Assembly: GCA_014607495.2 (NCBI GenBank)
Contig: CP053172.1
Span: forward strand, 7,454,888-7,518,887
DNA length: 64,000 bases
Direction: 5' to 3'
Source: Carposina sasakii
Lineage: Eukaryota; Arthropoda; Insecta; Lepidoptera; Carposinidae
Part shown: one piece after another, positions 1 through 11,358 of the stretch
How positions within the stretch are numbered: the stretch's first letter is position 1
How the letters are laid out: each line of letters opens with the position of its first letter
Made by a program: the position numbers and the translations under genes
Notes under the pieces: model-generated
Databases searched by the model: none
The model's input: the letters and a program-made list of their open reading frames with translations, nothing else
Told to the model about the DNA's origin: nothing

Positions 1-233
1 ATTTATGAACTAAACAAAGAGTTTTACTTGGTGTTTTTAAAGGAGCACAGTATTTTTTTCTACTGTGAATATAATTTTATAATTAACAGTGAATTAGCAA
101 TGAAGTAACAATTCTGAAGCACCATAATTATGTTTTTCGTCAGGCTTAGGTTTTTGAAATCCTGTATTTATTTACATAGTATTCTTAAAAGTCTAGCAAA
201 TTCTGTTACCATTCTTCTAGATTTATTTTAAAA

Positions 234-766
234 CTAGTGGACGCCCGTGACTCCGGAACTGCGGAGCTCCGTGGATGCGGAAAAAACAAAATGTCTAAAT
301 TATCCGGGATAAACAGTAGCCTGTACAGGGTGTAAAAAGACAACGTTGTTATTTTAATACCTCGTATTCTTTGTAACGTAACGATAATTTTTTTCTATGG
401 AACCAATCCTGCGAAACGAAAAATTTTTTATTGCAAGCAATGTATTCGATTGACAAATGTACCTACAAAACTAACATTTATAAATTTCAATATGGTGTCT
501 TTAAAAGAAATGTTTGTTAACTGTATCCAGATGGATTTATTTTAAAAAAATGCTGATATTCATGTAACTTTGTTCCTCAATATCTTGGAAACCCGTGGTT
601 TCCCAGGGGTGCTTCCATAGAAAAAAAATATCGTGATGTTAAGTGGGACCTGTCACAATATATACCTGAAAACTGCATCGAAATCGGTTCAGCCGTTTCT
701 GAGATTAGCGTGCACAAACGTTGATCCATTACAATTTTATTATATCTACTATAGAATAGAAGATAG
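234..766 (+). repeat. Interspersed repeat, copy 1 (ctagtggacgcccg family)
   Basis: Starts with ctagtggacgcccg and contains the blocks 'gtgggacctgtcacaata' and 'gaaatcggt.cagccgtttc'. It ends in an AT-rich 'ttttattatat' tail. A shorter second copy lies at 9872-10176, and this copy carries about 200 extra bases in its middle. It looks like a degenerate mobile element. No coding potential was seen and the family was not assigned. Confidence 0.7.
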
Positions 767-777
767 ATAGAATAGAT

Positions 778-1041
778 CTTCTATGCTGCTCTGGGAGTGA
801 AAAAAAAGTATAATACTACAGCTGCTTCTCTTCCCGGGCATACTGTACAAGTCAGTAGAGGGACAAGAGGGTCTTGGTGTTTTGTAGGCGATGGGCTGAC
901 CACCTGTCACTACTAACCGAATTTGTACATCTCAACTATACCCTCAAAATTGGTCAAAAGTGGCACCATGTGGTTCTATCGGCCCTTGGTGCTCTGCCTA
1001 CCCCGTAAGGGATAGAGGCGTGATTATATGTATGTATGTAT
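778..1041 (+). repeat. SINE-like retroposon with RTE-type tail, copy 1
   Basis: Runs from 'cttctatgctgctctgggag' to a (tatg)n tail. Full copies occur at 46003-46276 (-) and 60023-60288 (+), and a 3' fragment at 53308-53420 (-). The 3' end ('gggatagaggcgtgattata' then tatg repeats) resembles the 3' end of the LINE fragment at 54764-55295 ('gggaaagaggcgtgattatt'). This suggests a LINE and a non-autonomous partner sharing a tail. Confidence 0.65.
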
Positions 1042-1132
1042 TTAGAATAGATAGATAATGTTCTTATCCTCGAAAGCTCACGTCGTTCAACGTTAAGTTG
1101 GCAGGTTTTATGGTGGAATCACACAAACACTT

Positions 1133-1154
1133 CACCACACACACACACACACAC
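1133..1154. repeat. (CA)n microsatellite
   Basis: A short run of about ten CA dinucleotides. Confidence 0.8.
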
Positions 1155-1509
1155 GCATAAGATTTTAAAATATATAATTCAAAACTTTATCGGATACATA
1201 TAGCCATTTGTAAAACTGCTGAAACGATTTTCGCCATTACAATAAATGTATTACTAGAATAAAAACGGGACTATGTTTTTTTTTTAATTTGCGGATTCCA
1301 TTTCACACTATGAATAGATCATTTTTGATAGCGAATAAAAAATCGGAATATAAAAATTCGACAAAATCGTTTAAGCCAATTTGGATAAAGGATATACCTA
1401 GGAATTAATACAGGTGCAACAGAAGGTTGATGTTGAGTAAAATGGTAGTAGCGAAAATAAACTTCCTGCTGTATAAACAAAAATATGAAAGTTTGTAAAA
1501 GTGTGATGA

Positions 1510-4500
1510 TGTTAAAATGTTTGTTTCTCTTTCACGTCACTCTTAGCCGCGTGGTGCCGGCAGAGTAGAGTTTGTACCACCCCTGCCCGTGGGTATCGTA
1601 CGAGGCGGTTAAAATGTTTGTTTCTTTTTCACGTCACTCTTACAGAGTAGAGTTTGTAACGTATCGTGAGGCGGTTAAAATGTTTGTTTCTCTTTCACGT
1701 CACTCTTAGCCGCGTGGTGCCGGCAGAGTAGAGTTTGTACCACCCCTGCCTGACGTGGGTATCGTACGAGGCGGTTAAAATGTTTGTTTCTTTTTCACGT
1801 CACTCTTAGCCGCGTGGTGCCGGCAGAGTAGAGTTTGTACCACCCCTGCCTGACGTGGGTATCGTACGAGGCGGTTAAAATGTTTGTTTCTCTTTCACAT
1901 CACTCTTAGCCGCGTGGTGCCGGCAGAGTAGAGTTTGTACCACCCCTGCCTGACGTGGGTATCGTACGAGGCGGTTAAAATGTTTGTTTCTCTTTCACAT
2001 CACTCTTAGCCGCGTGGTGCCGGCAGAGTAGAGTTTGTACCACCCCTGCCTGACGTGGGTATCGTACGAGGCGGTTAAAATGTTTGTTTCTCTTTCACAT
2101 CACTCTTAGCCGCGTGGTGCCGGCAGAGTAGAGTTTGTACCACGTGGGTATCCCGGTTAAAATGTTTGCCTCACGTCACTCTTAGCCGCGTGGTGCCGGC
2201 AGAGTGGTTTGTACCACCCCTGCCTCGTGGGTACGTATGAGGCGGTTAAAATGTTTGTTTCTCTTTCACATCACTCTTAGCCGCGTGGTGCCGGCAGAGT
2301 AGAGTTTGTACCACCCCTGCCTGACGTGGGTATCGTACGAGGCGGTTAAAATGTTTGTTTCTCTTTCACATCACTCTTAGCCGCGTGGTGCCGGCAGAGT
2401 AGAGTTTGTACCACCCCTGCCTGACGTGGGTATCGTACGAGGCGGTTAAAATGTTTGTTTCTCTTTCACATCACTCTTAGCCGCGTGGTGCCGGCAGAGT
2501 AGAGTTTGTACCACCCCTGCCTGACGTGGGTATCGTACGAGGCGGTTAAAATGTTTGTTTCTCTTTCACATCACTCTTAGCCGCGTGGTGCCGGCAGAGT
2601 AGAGTTTGTACCACCCCTGCCTGACGTGGGTATCGTACGAGGCGGTTAAAATGTTTGTTTCTCTTTCACATCAGCCGCGTGGTGCCGGCAGAGTAGAGTT
2701 TGTCTTAGCCGCTGTTAAAATGTTTGTTTCTCTTTCACATCACTCTTGGTGCCGGCAGAGTAGAGTTTGTACCACCCCTGCCTGACGTGGGTATCGTACG
2801 AGGCGGTTAAAATGTTTGTTTCTCTTTCACATCACTCTTAGCCGCGTGGTGCCGGCAGAGTAGAGTTTGTACCACCCCTGCCTGACGTGGGTATCGTACG
2901 AGGCGGTTAAAATGTTTGTTTCTCTTTCACATCACTCTTAGCCGCGTGGTGCCGGCAGAGTAGAGTTTGTACCACCCCTGCCTGACGTGGGTATCGTACG
3001 AGGCGGTTAAAATGTTTGTTTCTCTTTCACACATCAGCCGCGTGGTGCCGGCAGAGTAGAGTTTGTACCACCCCTGCCTACGTGGGTATCGTACGAGGCT
3101 GTTAAAATGTTTGTTTCTCTTTCACATCACTCTTAGCCGGTGCCAGAGTAGAGTTTGGCAGAGTAGAGTTTGTACCACCCCTGCCTGACCCCTGCCTGCC
3201 CGTGGGTATCGTACGAGGCGGTTAAAATGTTTGTTTCTCTTTCACATCACTCTTAGCCGCGTGGTGCCGGCAGAGTAGAGTTTGTACCACCCCTGCCTGA
3301 CGTGGGTATCGTACGAGGCGGTTAAAATGTTTGTTTCTCTTTCACATCACTCTTAGCCGCGTGGTGCCGGCAGAGTAGAGTTTGTACCACCCCTGCCTGA
3401 CGTGGGTATCGTACGAGGCGGTTAAAATGTTTGTTTCTCTTTCACATCACTCTTAGCCGCGTGGTGCCGGCAGAGTAGAGTTTGTACCACCCCTGCCTGA
3501 CGTGGGTATCGTACGAGGCGGTTAAAATGTTTGTTTCTCTTTCACATCACTCTTAGCCGCGTGGTGCCGGCAGAGTAGAGTTTGTACCACCCCTGCCTGA
3601 CGTGGGTATCGTACGAGGCGGTTAAAATGTTTGTTTCTCTTTCACATCACTCTTAGCCGCGTGGTGCCGGCAGAGTAGAGTTTGTACCACCCCTGCCTGA
3701 CGTGGGTATCGTACGAGGCGGTTAAAATGTTTGTTTCTCTTTCACATCACTCTTAGCCGCGTGGTGCCGGCAGAGTAGAGTTTGTACCACCCCTGCCTGA
3801 CGTGGGTATCGTACGAGGCTGTTAAAATGTTTGTTTCTCTTTCACATCACTCTTAGCCGCGTGGTTCCGGCAGAGTAGAGTTTGTACCACCCCTGCCTGA
3901 CGTGGGTATCGTACGAGGCGGTTAAAATGTTTGTTTCTCTTTCACATCACTCTTAGCCGCGTGGTTCCGGCAGAGTAGAGTTTGTACCACCCCTGCCTGC
4001 CCGTGGGTATCGTACGAGGCGGTTAAAATGTTTGTTTCTCTTTCACATCACTCTTAGCCGCGTGGTGCCGGCAGAGTAGAGTTTGTACCACCCCTGCCTG
4101 ACGTGGGTATCGTACGAGGCGGTTAAAATGTTTGTTTCTCTTTCACATCACTCTTAGCCGCGTGGTTCCGGCAGAGTAGAGTTTGTACCACCCCTGCCTG
4201 ACGTGGGTATCGTACGAGGCGGTTAAAATGTTTGTTTCTCTTTCACATCACTCTTAGCCGCGTGGTTCCGGCAGAGTAGAGTTTGTACCACCCCTGCCTG
4301 ACGTGGGTATCGTACGAGGCGGTTAAAATGTTTGTTTCTCTTTCACATTACTCTTAGCCGCGTGGTTCCGGCAGAGTAGAGTTTGTACCACCCCTGCCTG
4401 CCCGTGGGTATCGTACGAGGCGGTTAAAATGTTTGTTTCTCTTTCACATCACTCTTAGCCGCGTGGTGCCGGCAGAGTAGAGTTTGTACCACCCCTGCCT

Positions 4501-4920
4501 GACGTGGGTATCGTACGAGGCGGTTAAAATGTTTGTTTCTCTTTCACATCACTCTTAGCCGCGTGGTGCCGGCAGAGTAGAGTTTGTACCACCCCTGCCT
4601 GACGTGGGTATCGTACGAGGCGGTTAAAATGTTTGTTTCTCTTTCACATCACTCTTAGCCGCGTGGTTCCGGCAGAGTAGAGTTTGTACCACCCCTGCCT
4701 GACGTGGGTATCGTACGAGGCGGTTAAAATGTTTGTTTCTCTTTCACATCACTCTTAGCCGCGTGGTTCCGGCAGAGTAGAGTTTGTACCACCCCTGCCT
4801 GACGTGGGTATCGTACGAGGCGGTTAAAATGTTTGTTTCTCTTTCACGTCACTCTTAGCCGCGTGGTTCCGGCAGAGTAGAGTTTGTACCACCCCTGCCT
4901 GCCCGTGGGTATCGTACGAG
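1510..4920. repeat. Minisatellite, 100-bp unit, about 34 copies
   Basis: A head-to-tail array. The intact unit is exactly 100 bp (for example 2341-2440 and 2441-2540) and runs from 'ggcggttaaaatgtttg' through 'ccgcgtggtgccggcagagt' to 'gtgggtatcgtacga'. Units at the left edge and around 2150-2220, 2670-2750 and 3030-3190 carry internal deletions or rearrangements. Most units read 'cacatcac', while the outermost ones read 'cacgtcac'. A 'gtggttcc' variant appears only from about 3860 onward, where it is interleaved with 'gtggtgcc'. The unit contains no open reading frame. It looks like local amplification of an internal piece of a retroposon whose single-copy end follows at 4921. Confidence 0.95.
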
Positions 4921-5112
4921 ACGATTAAGGGTTTCCGGAAGGTGGGCAACAGCGCCTTCCGTACTGACAACATAGTCCGAAAATCACACTGAGGTCATTA
5001 ACCTGCTTGCCCGCGTGGTGACTATGGGCAAATTCCCCCCTATGGCAGTCTTGTGGCGTGCCCTGGGGGAGGCCTACGTCCAGCAGTGGACTGCAATAGG
5101 TTGAAGACGATA
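4921..5112 (+). repeat. Retroposon 3' end flanking the minisatellite
   Basis: Continues the last minisatellite unit ('atcgtacgag' then 'acgattaagggtttccgg') and ends with 'ggaggcctacgtccagcagt', a signature of lepidopteran LINE 3' ends. This supports a transposon origin for the 100-bp unit. Confidence 0.6.
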
Positions 5113-5884
5113 GACGAGACTACTCTTTCACGCAAGAACTTACTGAACTGATTTGGATGAAACTTGACAGTTATACATCAGAATAAGACATAAACCATAA
5201 TTTACTTGCGTACGATTTTCCGCGCATTAAGTTGTAACTTCATATTATATTTCACACAAGACAATTACTGCATACATTTTATATACCTAATAATTTGTAA
5301 AGACTACCTAAAACTAAAATTAATTTTCTTCACCAAAAAAGCCTGTTAACAAATGGAGTATTTTTTGCATGAATAATTTTAGTATGGATATAATAATATG
5401 GACATGTCTCAGAGAAATATTATGGACTATGGAGTCAAACAAACTTTAATTGAACACAAATGTTTTTAACAAACAATGTTATGTACTATGTAAAATCACT
5501 GTGCAATTTAGTTATTTGACGCCATAACTGAACAGAGCGTATTTTTATGTGAGTGTTGTGTATTTTTTTTTTGTGGTTTTGTGTCCCTTTTCTAGCATTT
5601 AGGTATGGCCGGCTAATATGAAGACATTTTGTATGTTGGACTGGAAAAAATGCAATGCAGTATATTATTAAGTGTTCTATTTTAACGATCTTATTCATGT
5701 GTTAGCGTTAAAAGCTGCATATAGCCCTGGGTTCGAATCCCGGTACAGCCATTTTAAAAGTGAAGTGCCACAATCTTATATGAGAGATAATTTTCTAAAA
5801 TCTAAGGCTTACTTTGATATTTGTTATTTAATTTTCACATCTAAATTAGTTCACCAGTTTTCTTAAGCTGCATACTAACGTACC
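5113..5884. other. Non-coding stretch with a tRNA-like box B fragment
   Basis: AT-rich with no supported gene. At about 5726-5750 the text 'gggttcgaatcccggtacag' is a B-box-like T-arm, probably a SINE fragment rather than a tRNA, since no cloverleaf can be completed upstream. Confidence 0.5.
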
Positions 5885-6550
5885 TATACGTTCAGGTGTG
5901 TTTCCGAAATGGGGGTAGCTAGAACTGCAGGATCATAAGGGTCATCCCACAGCCACGTTCAGCATAGTGGTAGCTAATATAACGTATAGCTTTAAAAATA
6001 ACATGCTATTTGTCCATAGCGCAATAACCAATGATTTAATTGACTCGTTCCAAGCTAAACGCTATAACGATATGCGCGCTTCACGTGTCGCGTACGCATG
6101 ACACATCACGCCTTCGACACGCACATGCATAGCGTGTGACGGCGGGCGCCGGACTACCAACAGCTATATGAAATCGTGTCAAATATAAAATAGCGTATTC
6201 GTGACTTGTCATTGGTTACCAACAGCTACATGAAATCGCGTCAAATAGAATATAGCGTTTTCGCGACTTGTCATTGGCGGGATAAGAATATAGCGTATTC
6301 GTTCAGTCATTCATTCGTGGCTTGTGATTTGCGCGCAACTCGTAACGTTGTAACGTCACGGAAAAAATAGCGCGCTATTTGCATGTAGCATATCACTTTC
6401 ACGCATTCCGAGAATATAGCTTTTTTCAACACCACTAGTTCAGCATAGCGAGGTCAGATGCAAATGATCCGTGACAAGTTGCTAGCTTATTCGAGTTTCT
6501 TAGACGACTCTTACGACATGCTCGGTAAAAGATGCATCTGATGCATTCTA
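5885..6550 (+). repeat. Interspersed repeat split by a hAT-like MITE
   Basis: The pieces 'tccgaaatgggggtagctag' to 'ttcagcat' (to 5965) and 'ttcagcatagcgaggtcag' to 'gatgcattctag' (from 6439) form one repeat. Related pieces lie near 50385-50465, 52430-52460, 53915-53950 (inverted), 57975-58030, 60305-60358 and 60917-61231. No coding capacity was seen and the family is unassigned. Confidence 0.5.
5966..6438. mobile_element. hAT-like MITE, 473 bp, 8-bp target duplication
   Basis: Flanked by direct copies of TTCAGCAT (5958-5965 and 6439-6446). The ends are short imperfect inverted repeats (agtggtagc... against ...caacaccactag). The interior is non-coding and has two tandem copies of a segment around 'gctatatgaaatcg' to 'gacttgtcattgg' (about 6163-6218 and 6222-6278). 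Confidence 0.6.
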
Positions 6551-6552
6551 GT

Positions 6553-6816
6553 CATCGAGGAATAAGATGTCATAGAGTGCTAATGTAATACTCACTGTTT
6601 TGATGCACCATTTGACTTTTCGGTGCCTCACAATTCCAGTCCTTGACACTTAGATTCTATTAGTGTAATGTATAGTACATTACTAATGTATTGTAACATA
6701 TAGTAATGCAATCTAAGTGTCAAGGACTGGAATTGTGAGGCACCGAAAAGTCTAATGGTGCATCGAAACTGTTAGTATGACATTAGCACTCTATGTCTAC
6801 ATCTTATTGCTCTATG
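6553..6816. mobile_element. Long-hairpin MITE, copy 1
   Basis: A near-perfect 264-bp palindrome. The left arm (catcgaggaataagatg ... cttgacacttagatt) pairs with the right arm (aatctaagtgtcaagg ... catcttattgctctatg). It is flanked by direct TTCTAGT copies. A second copy is at 60359-60622. Transcripts would form a hairpin more than 100 bp long. Confidence 0.8.
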
Positions 6817-7110
6817 TTCTAGTAAAGCCTCGCATCAACATATGATCTTTAGCTACTTCGTATATTAAATAAGAATCTAATAGAATAAGAATCCAGCCAG
6901 CAACACTACGTGTAACTACAGAATAAACCTAATATAGTGGGTTCGATTCCCCAGTAAAAACAGCACTGCGCGAGTTGAATCAGGTGAGTTTATATTGATA
7001 TATTTTTTATTAAAAGCTCTGTATATTTCTAACCACAAGATATAGGTAATATAAAATGTAATAAGTTTTTATTTTTATAAGAGACATATCCATATTAAGA
7101 CTGTCGGCTT
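6817..7110. other. Non-coding AT-rich spacer
   Basis: No open frame, splice-flanked exon or repeat could be supported here. Confidence 0.5.
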
Positions 7111-7350
7111 ATACAGGGTGTAACAAAAGGGGTATGTTAAGCGAAAAGCTATGTAAATAGTCCACTAAAAGGGACCTACCCACAAAATTTCAGACTCGAA
7201 TTCACATGCCTAAATAACTCGGGAATGTTCATACAATCTTGAAAAATAAACATGTGATTTGGAGTCTAAAATTTTGGAGACAGGTTCTCTATTAGTGGGT
7301 TATTTACATAGCTTTTCGCCTAACACACCCTTTCTGTTACACTCTGTATA
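7111..7350 (+). mobile_element. MITE with long terminal inverted repeats, copy 1
   Basis: Begins 'atacagggtgtaacaaaag' and continues 'gcgaaaagctatgtaaatag'. It ends with the inverted counterpart 'ctatttacatagcttttcgc' type sequence and 'ctctgtat'. It is 240 bp and non-coding. A second copy in the opposite orientation is at 57729-57972. A TA duplication at the ends suggests Tc1/mariner mobilisation. Confidence 0.75.
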
Positions 7351-8241
7351 ACTTGCAAGAATAACTCTTAAATGTATGACATTTCATTCATCGGCATAGT
7401 GGAACTTGGGGTCTTAAAACAAGTCTGAAAGGATTACCACGACTTAAAGCAAAATGTCGAAGCGTGATGGCACTATACTGCTTATAGCGCGTCTTGCGTC
7501 TACAATAGAAATAATCCTTATTTAAGACTGCATAGTAGCATATTCACGTTCATGAAAACCAATTATTAGAATATATAATATTGGCACAGAAAGTTTGAAA
7601 GTATCTAGGAAAATGTCATATGAAGAGTTATTTTTGGTTTTTAATTAAAAGCAGTCAGTCTATGTTTTGTCGCTCAGTTTCATGAACATCTGTGTCTTTG
7701 GTAGCGAATCAAAGATCTTTTGAGGTTGATTTCTGTAAAAAAAAAACCTATGAATCGTGCTATTTATTTATAGAGAGCTATGTGGTTTTTTGCTAGCATT
7801 GATTGTTAAAATTACCTTTCTATGTTTTATGGCCTAAATAAGTTTTCTTTTAGGGCATATTTCATTATTATGTTCATGATTGCTTTGCGACATTTACAAT
7901 CAATGGATGATATTGTAAAACTGCCTTTAGCATTTTAATGATTTAATATACAAGACGCGTTTTACAATATCATTTTGCAATTTCAGTATGCCTTAGTTAG
8001 TAAATTAGAAAATATTTTCAGATTAATACGTTTGACATTATAATATCATCAGCAGTCTCTTTAAACCTGTGCATTTGCACCTAAATTTTTATCTAAATAT
8101 TTACCTTAAACACTGAAACTTTTAATGCCAATAACGCCTCGAAAAATCGAAAAGGAATCGCGTACCATAGGAGTTTGTCGTGCGCAATCTCCGACGCCGC
8201 ACGCACCCCACTAGTCTACAACAGAGTTTTTTCTGTTTTAG
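7351..8241. other. Non-coding stretch before the first zinc-finger exon
   Basis: No exon could be supported. If the zinc-finger exons belong to one gene, this is intron. Its 3' end (8221-8241) is the acceptor of the first exon. Confidence 0.45.
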
Positions 8242-9104
8242 AGGAAAGTTACGAACCCGCTCGGAGGAATGCAGAGACGATCTTGCGTTGCACCACCGCT
8301 TACCCGTTCAGGGTCAATGATAAGAGCATTCTGTGCGTTTTCTGCCAGGAGTTGCACGACGACCCTGACGTGTTCCGACAGCATATGGACAAAGAGCACA
8401 GCACGTTCAGCCTCAAGGTCGCGTTCTACAACCTGCCGAAGCTAGAGTTTATCAAAGCGGACGTAACTTCCCTCAAGTGTAGACTGTGCGAGGAAAAACT
8501 AGACGATCTCGACAGCGCCGTGGCGCATCTGACGCAGCGACACGGCCAAACGATAGATACGAACGCCAAGTTCGGCGTCATGCCGTACAGACTCAACAAG
8601 GACGTGTTTGTCTGCGCGGTTTGCAACAAGTCGTTTCCGTCGCTTTTCCATCTCAATCGGCACACGATAACGCACTTTTTGATATACGTGTGCGACGTTT
8701 GCGGAAGTAGCTATGTCGCCACAACGGGCTTGCTGCGCCACATGAGATCCAAGCACCAAGAATACAAGGTGTCTTGCAAAAACTGCCAGAAGGTTTTCCC
8801 GAATATGGAGGCGAAGGAGAAACATCGGCGCACGGAGAAATCGTGCATGCCGTACTGTTGCCTAAAGTGTTCGGAGAGATTCCACGACTTTAGAGTCAAG
8901 AAGCGTCACATGGAAACGGTGCATGGTCAGACGAGCAAGATGTATCGCTGCAGTGACTGCGACCTTTACTTTACCAGCGAGGGGAACTATTACGAGCATT
9001 TTCGACTCCAGCATTCGGACAATTGTGTCGTTTGCAAGCATTGCGGGCTGAAGTTTTTGTCGCATTCAAGATTGAAACGGCATTTGGCTAAGCATAGCGT
9101 GTAA
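8242..9104 (+). CDS. C2H2 zinc-finger terminal exon 1 (8 fingers)
   Basis: Predicted nuclear DNA-binding module, entered after a 'ttttttctgttttag' acceptor in phase 1, so the first codon is completed by an upstream exon. It has 286 codons and its own TAA. The opening ARRNAETIL..TTAYPF is the family signature. Finger 1 is CVFC at about residue 32, followed by seven more; finger 5 ends in Cys (C2HC). The final two fingers of the standard ten-finger array are absent, so the protein stops after the HLAKH of finger 8. The frame is also open through the acceptor, so an ORF finder starts it earlier; splice-site conservation argues for 8242. AATAAA signals lie at 9409 and 9549. Which 5' exon it joins is not visible here. 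Confidence 0.85.
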
Positions 9105-9871
9105 TGCTTTGAGGATTGCGGTTCGTAAATGAGACAGATATTTGGTTATACCTGCATATGTGAGATACTGGATAAGGGGTATACCTAAGTGAGATCAATT
9201 TGCAGGTCCCTTGATGTCTCCCTTAATCAGGTTTCACTGTATTAGATGTGCGTATAACTTTAGTAATTTATGAATTAGGTGAGCATCGGCACTTTTGCCG
9301 TACTTATACCGTGTTGTCTTCGTGTACGCTCGCAAAGTTTTGTTTATTATTGTGGCAATATTTTATTTTAGGCGTAACATTTTTATACGATTATTATTCG
9401 TTAAATTGAATAAAAAATTAATTTTGCAATATTTTTTTCATGTTCTACGTTTTAGTAATGTTAAAAACACCTTTAAGTAAAGTGTGTATTAAAAATTTGT
9501 AGGGAATACCGTAGTAGTACTATTTCTCGTTAATATAGCTTAGTTTGTAATAAAAAGTTCTCGAAATATCTTGCAGCATGTCCGCTATCAAAATCAGAAG
9601 AATATAAACAAACGTACGATAAATAAAAGATATGTAATGGGGCATTATGTTTCTTTCTCTTTGTTAGAGAGTACAAAAGAAAAAATCCCGCGTGATAGGC
9701 ATATACATATTTGTTGCGTTCACTAACCTCAGAAGTAATGCATTTTACTTACCCATGGTATAATGCAAGTAAATTCTTGAGAAACATCTCAACAATTCAA
9801 TAGTGAGAAACAATAACAAAGGCCAATGCCTTTACTATGTACAGTCTCTGTATTCGTGCATATTTTTCTTA
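9105..9871. other. 3' UTR and spacer after exon 1
   Basis: AT-rich, with candidate polyadenylation signals AATAAA at 9409-9414 and 9549-9554. No further exon is seen. Confidence 0.5.
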
Positions 9872-10176
9872 CTAGTGGACGCCCGCGACTCCGTCCGCGT
9901 GGGCTACAGAAAAAACAAAATGTAGAAATTATCCGGGATAAAAAGTAGCCTATATGTTAAGTGGGACCTGTCACAATATATTCCTGAAAACTGCATCGAA
10001 ATCGGTACAGCCGTTTCTGAGATTAGCGTGCACAAACGCACAGACAAACCGACAAAAATTCCAAAAATCATCGTTTTGGGTCCTATTGCGTTGATAAAGG
10101 TCCTATAATATTTTTTCTCGTATATCTTCCATGTACAGACAGCGATCCGTTACATTTTTATTATATGTATAGATAA
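9872..10176 (+). repeat. Interspersed repeat, copy 2 (ctagtggacgcccg family)
   Basis: A 305-bp version of the repeat at 234-766, sharing the first 60 bp and the 'gtgggacctgtcacaata' block through the 'ttttattatatgtatagat' end. It lacks the middle part of the first copy. Confidence 0.75.
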
Positions 10177-10682
10177 TGATCTCGTAGTAAACATTTTTAT
10201 TTATTAAGGTTTAGAAATTAATGAAGCCGGTCGCGAACGACTTGCATCTAAATTATAGGAAGTGTAATGAAAGTTGTTTTAAAGCGCAATCCTATAAAAA
10301 GTAGATTGGAATTCCACGATCTTGTTAGCGTAGTGAATTACCTATTTATGTTTAGTATAAATTAGCGAGTATGTACGTTTTGTATTATCTATCTTAAATA
10401 ATATGTCAGTTAAGTATATTAAATTATTCGGTGCAATAACATGAAATTTTGTTTATTTTATATTATTCAACCTCTTTAATTTAAGCCGTAAGTAGAAGAG
10501 ATAAACGTTCGTTATTTTTTGTAGTCACTTTTCCCTTGAGTGCTCTCGAGTAAGGGGATGCTACTTTGGTTCCTTTGAGGGAATGGCAACCCTTTACGCA
10601 GGCTGAAAATAGTGAATATACAAATTGAAACTAAAACAAACGTATATTCTAACTATAAAGTTATTAATAAAGAAATGGAAAA
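10177..10682. other. Non-coding spacer
   Basis: AT-rich, with no supported gene or recognised repeat. Confidence 0.5.
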
Positions 10683-10880
10683 AATTCTTCACCCGAGTGG
10701 GAATCGAACCCACGACCACTGCATACCGTGCTAGTTGCTCTAACCACTGAGCTACCGGGTCAATTACTCGGGTGACGAATTTTACAATCTCTTTTCTAAA
10801 TTACATATTGGCAACGTTATTCTTCATCCCGATAGCTATACACTAGCCAAATCTCGGCAAACAAAGCTGAATCCCTCAGC
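10683..10880 (-). repeat. tRNA-derived SINE
   Basis: The - strand reads an A-box 'tagctcagtggttagagc' and a B-box 'gggttcgattcccactcggg', followed by a non-tRNA body ending near 10680. The anticodon stem does not pair (two mismatches next to the loop), which argues against a working tRNA and for a SINE head. Confidence 0.65.
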
Positions 10881-11358
10881 ACAATGTTTAAAGATGAAAC
10901 GATCAACCATATCCTAACGGATTATATTATATTCTAACTATTTAAACATTTATATGAACCAATGGCGAACAACATTTATATACCTAATTGAACGTTGAAT
11001 AAGAACCAACAATCCTGGCATCGTGTTGCACCGTTTTGAACGGAAAAAAAACTGCTTTCTGATTAAATTAATAGTAAGTAAGCATTTCCCTTAAGTCATG
11101 GTGTTGTGGCAAAAGCTACCCTTAAGATCCTTATTATCGTTTATTAGCTAGCTAGTGTTTAAAAGTATGAGTGAATCAAACTGTAGCGTAGCATAATCAT
11201 AAACACAATACTTCTTTCGTACTTAATCCTTTAGTTTCATGCTTTCCACAACGTACATTGAAATCATGGAGTCTATTATGACAATGATTCACTTGTAGTA
11301 AAAATTTAAATCCATTCCATTAACATGTACATTAGATATTATGTTATTTCTTTTCTAG
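10881..11358. other. Spacer and acceptor region of exon 2
   Basis: Nothing coding is seen. The last 20 bases (tatttcttttctag) form the acceptor of the next exon. Confidence 0.5.

Noticed and set aside
1510..4920. CRISPR array
   Set aside because: Eukaryotic minisatellite: contiguous 100-bp units without unique spacers.
8426..8899. Antisense open frames under the zinc-finger exons
   Set aside because: Shadow frames caused by the codon pattern of the real exon; no splice or motif support.
9295..9480. 61-codon hydrophobic open frame
   Set aside because: AT-rich 3' UTR sequence of low complexity containing an AATAAA; no homology.
10688..10762. tRNA gene on the - strand
   Set aside because: A- and B-boxes are present but the anticodon stem is mispaired and a SINE body follows.
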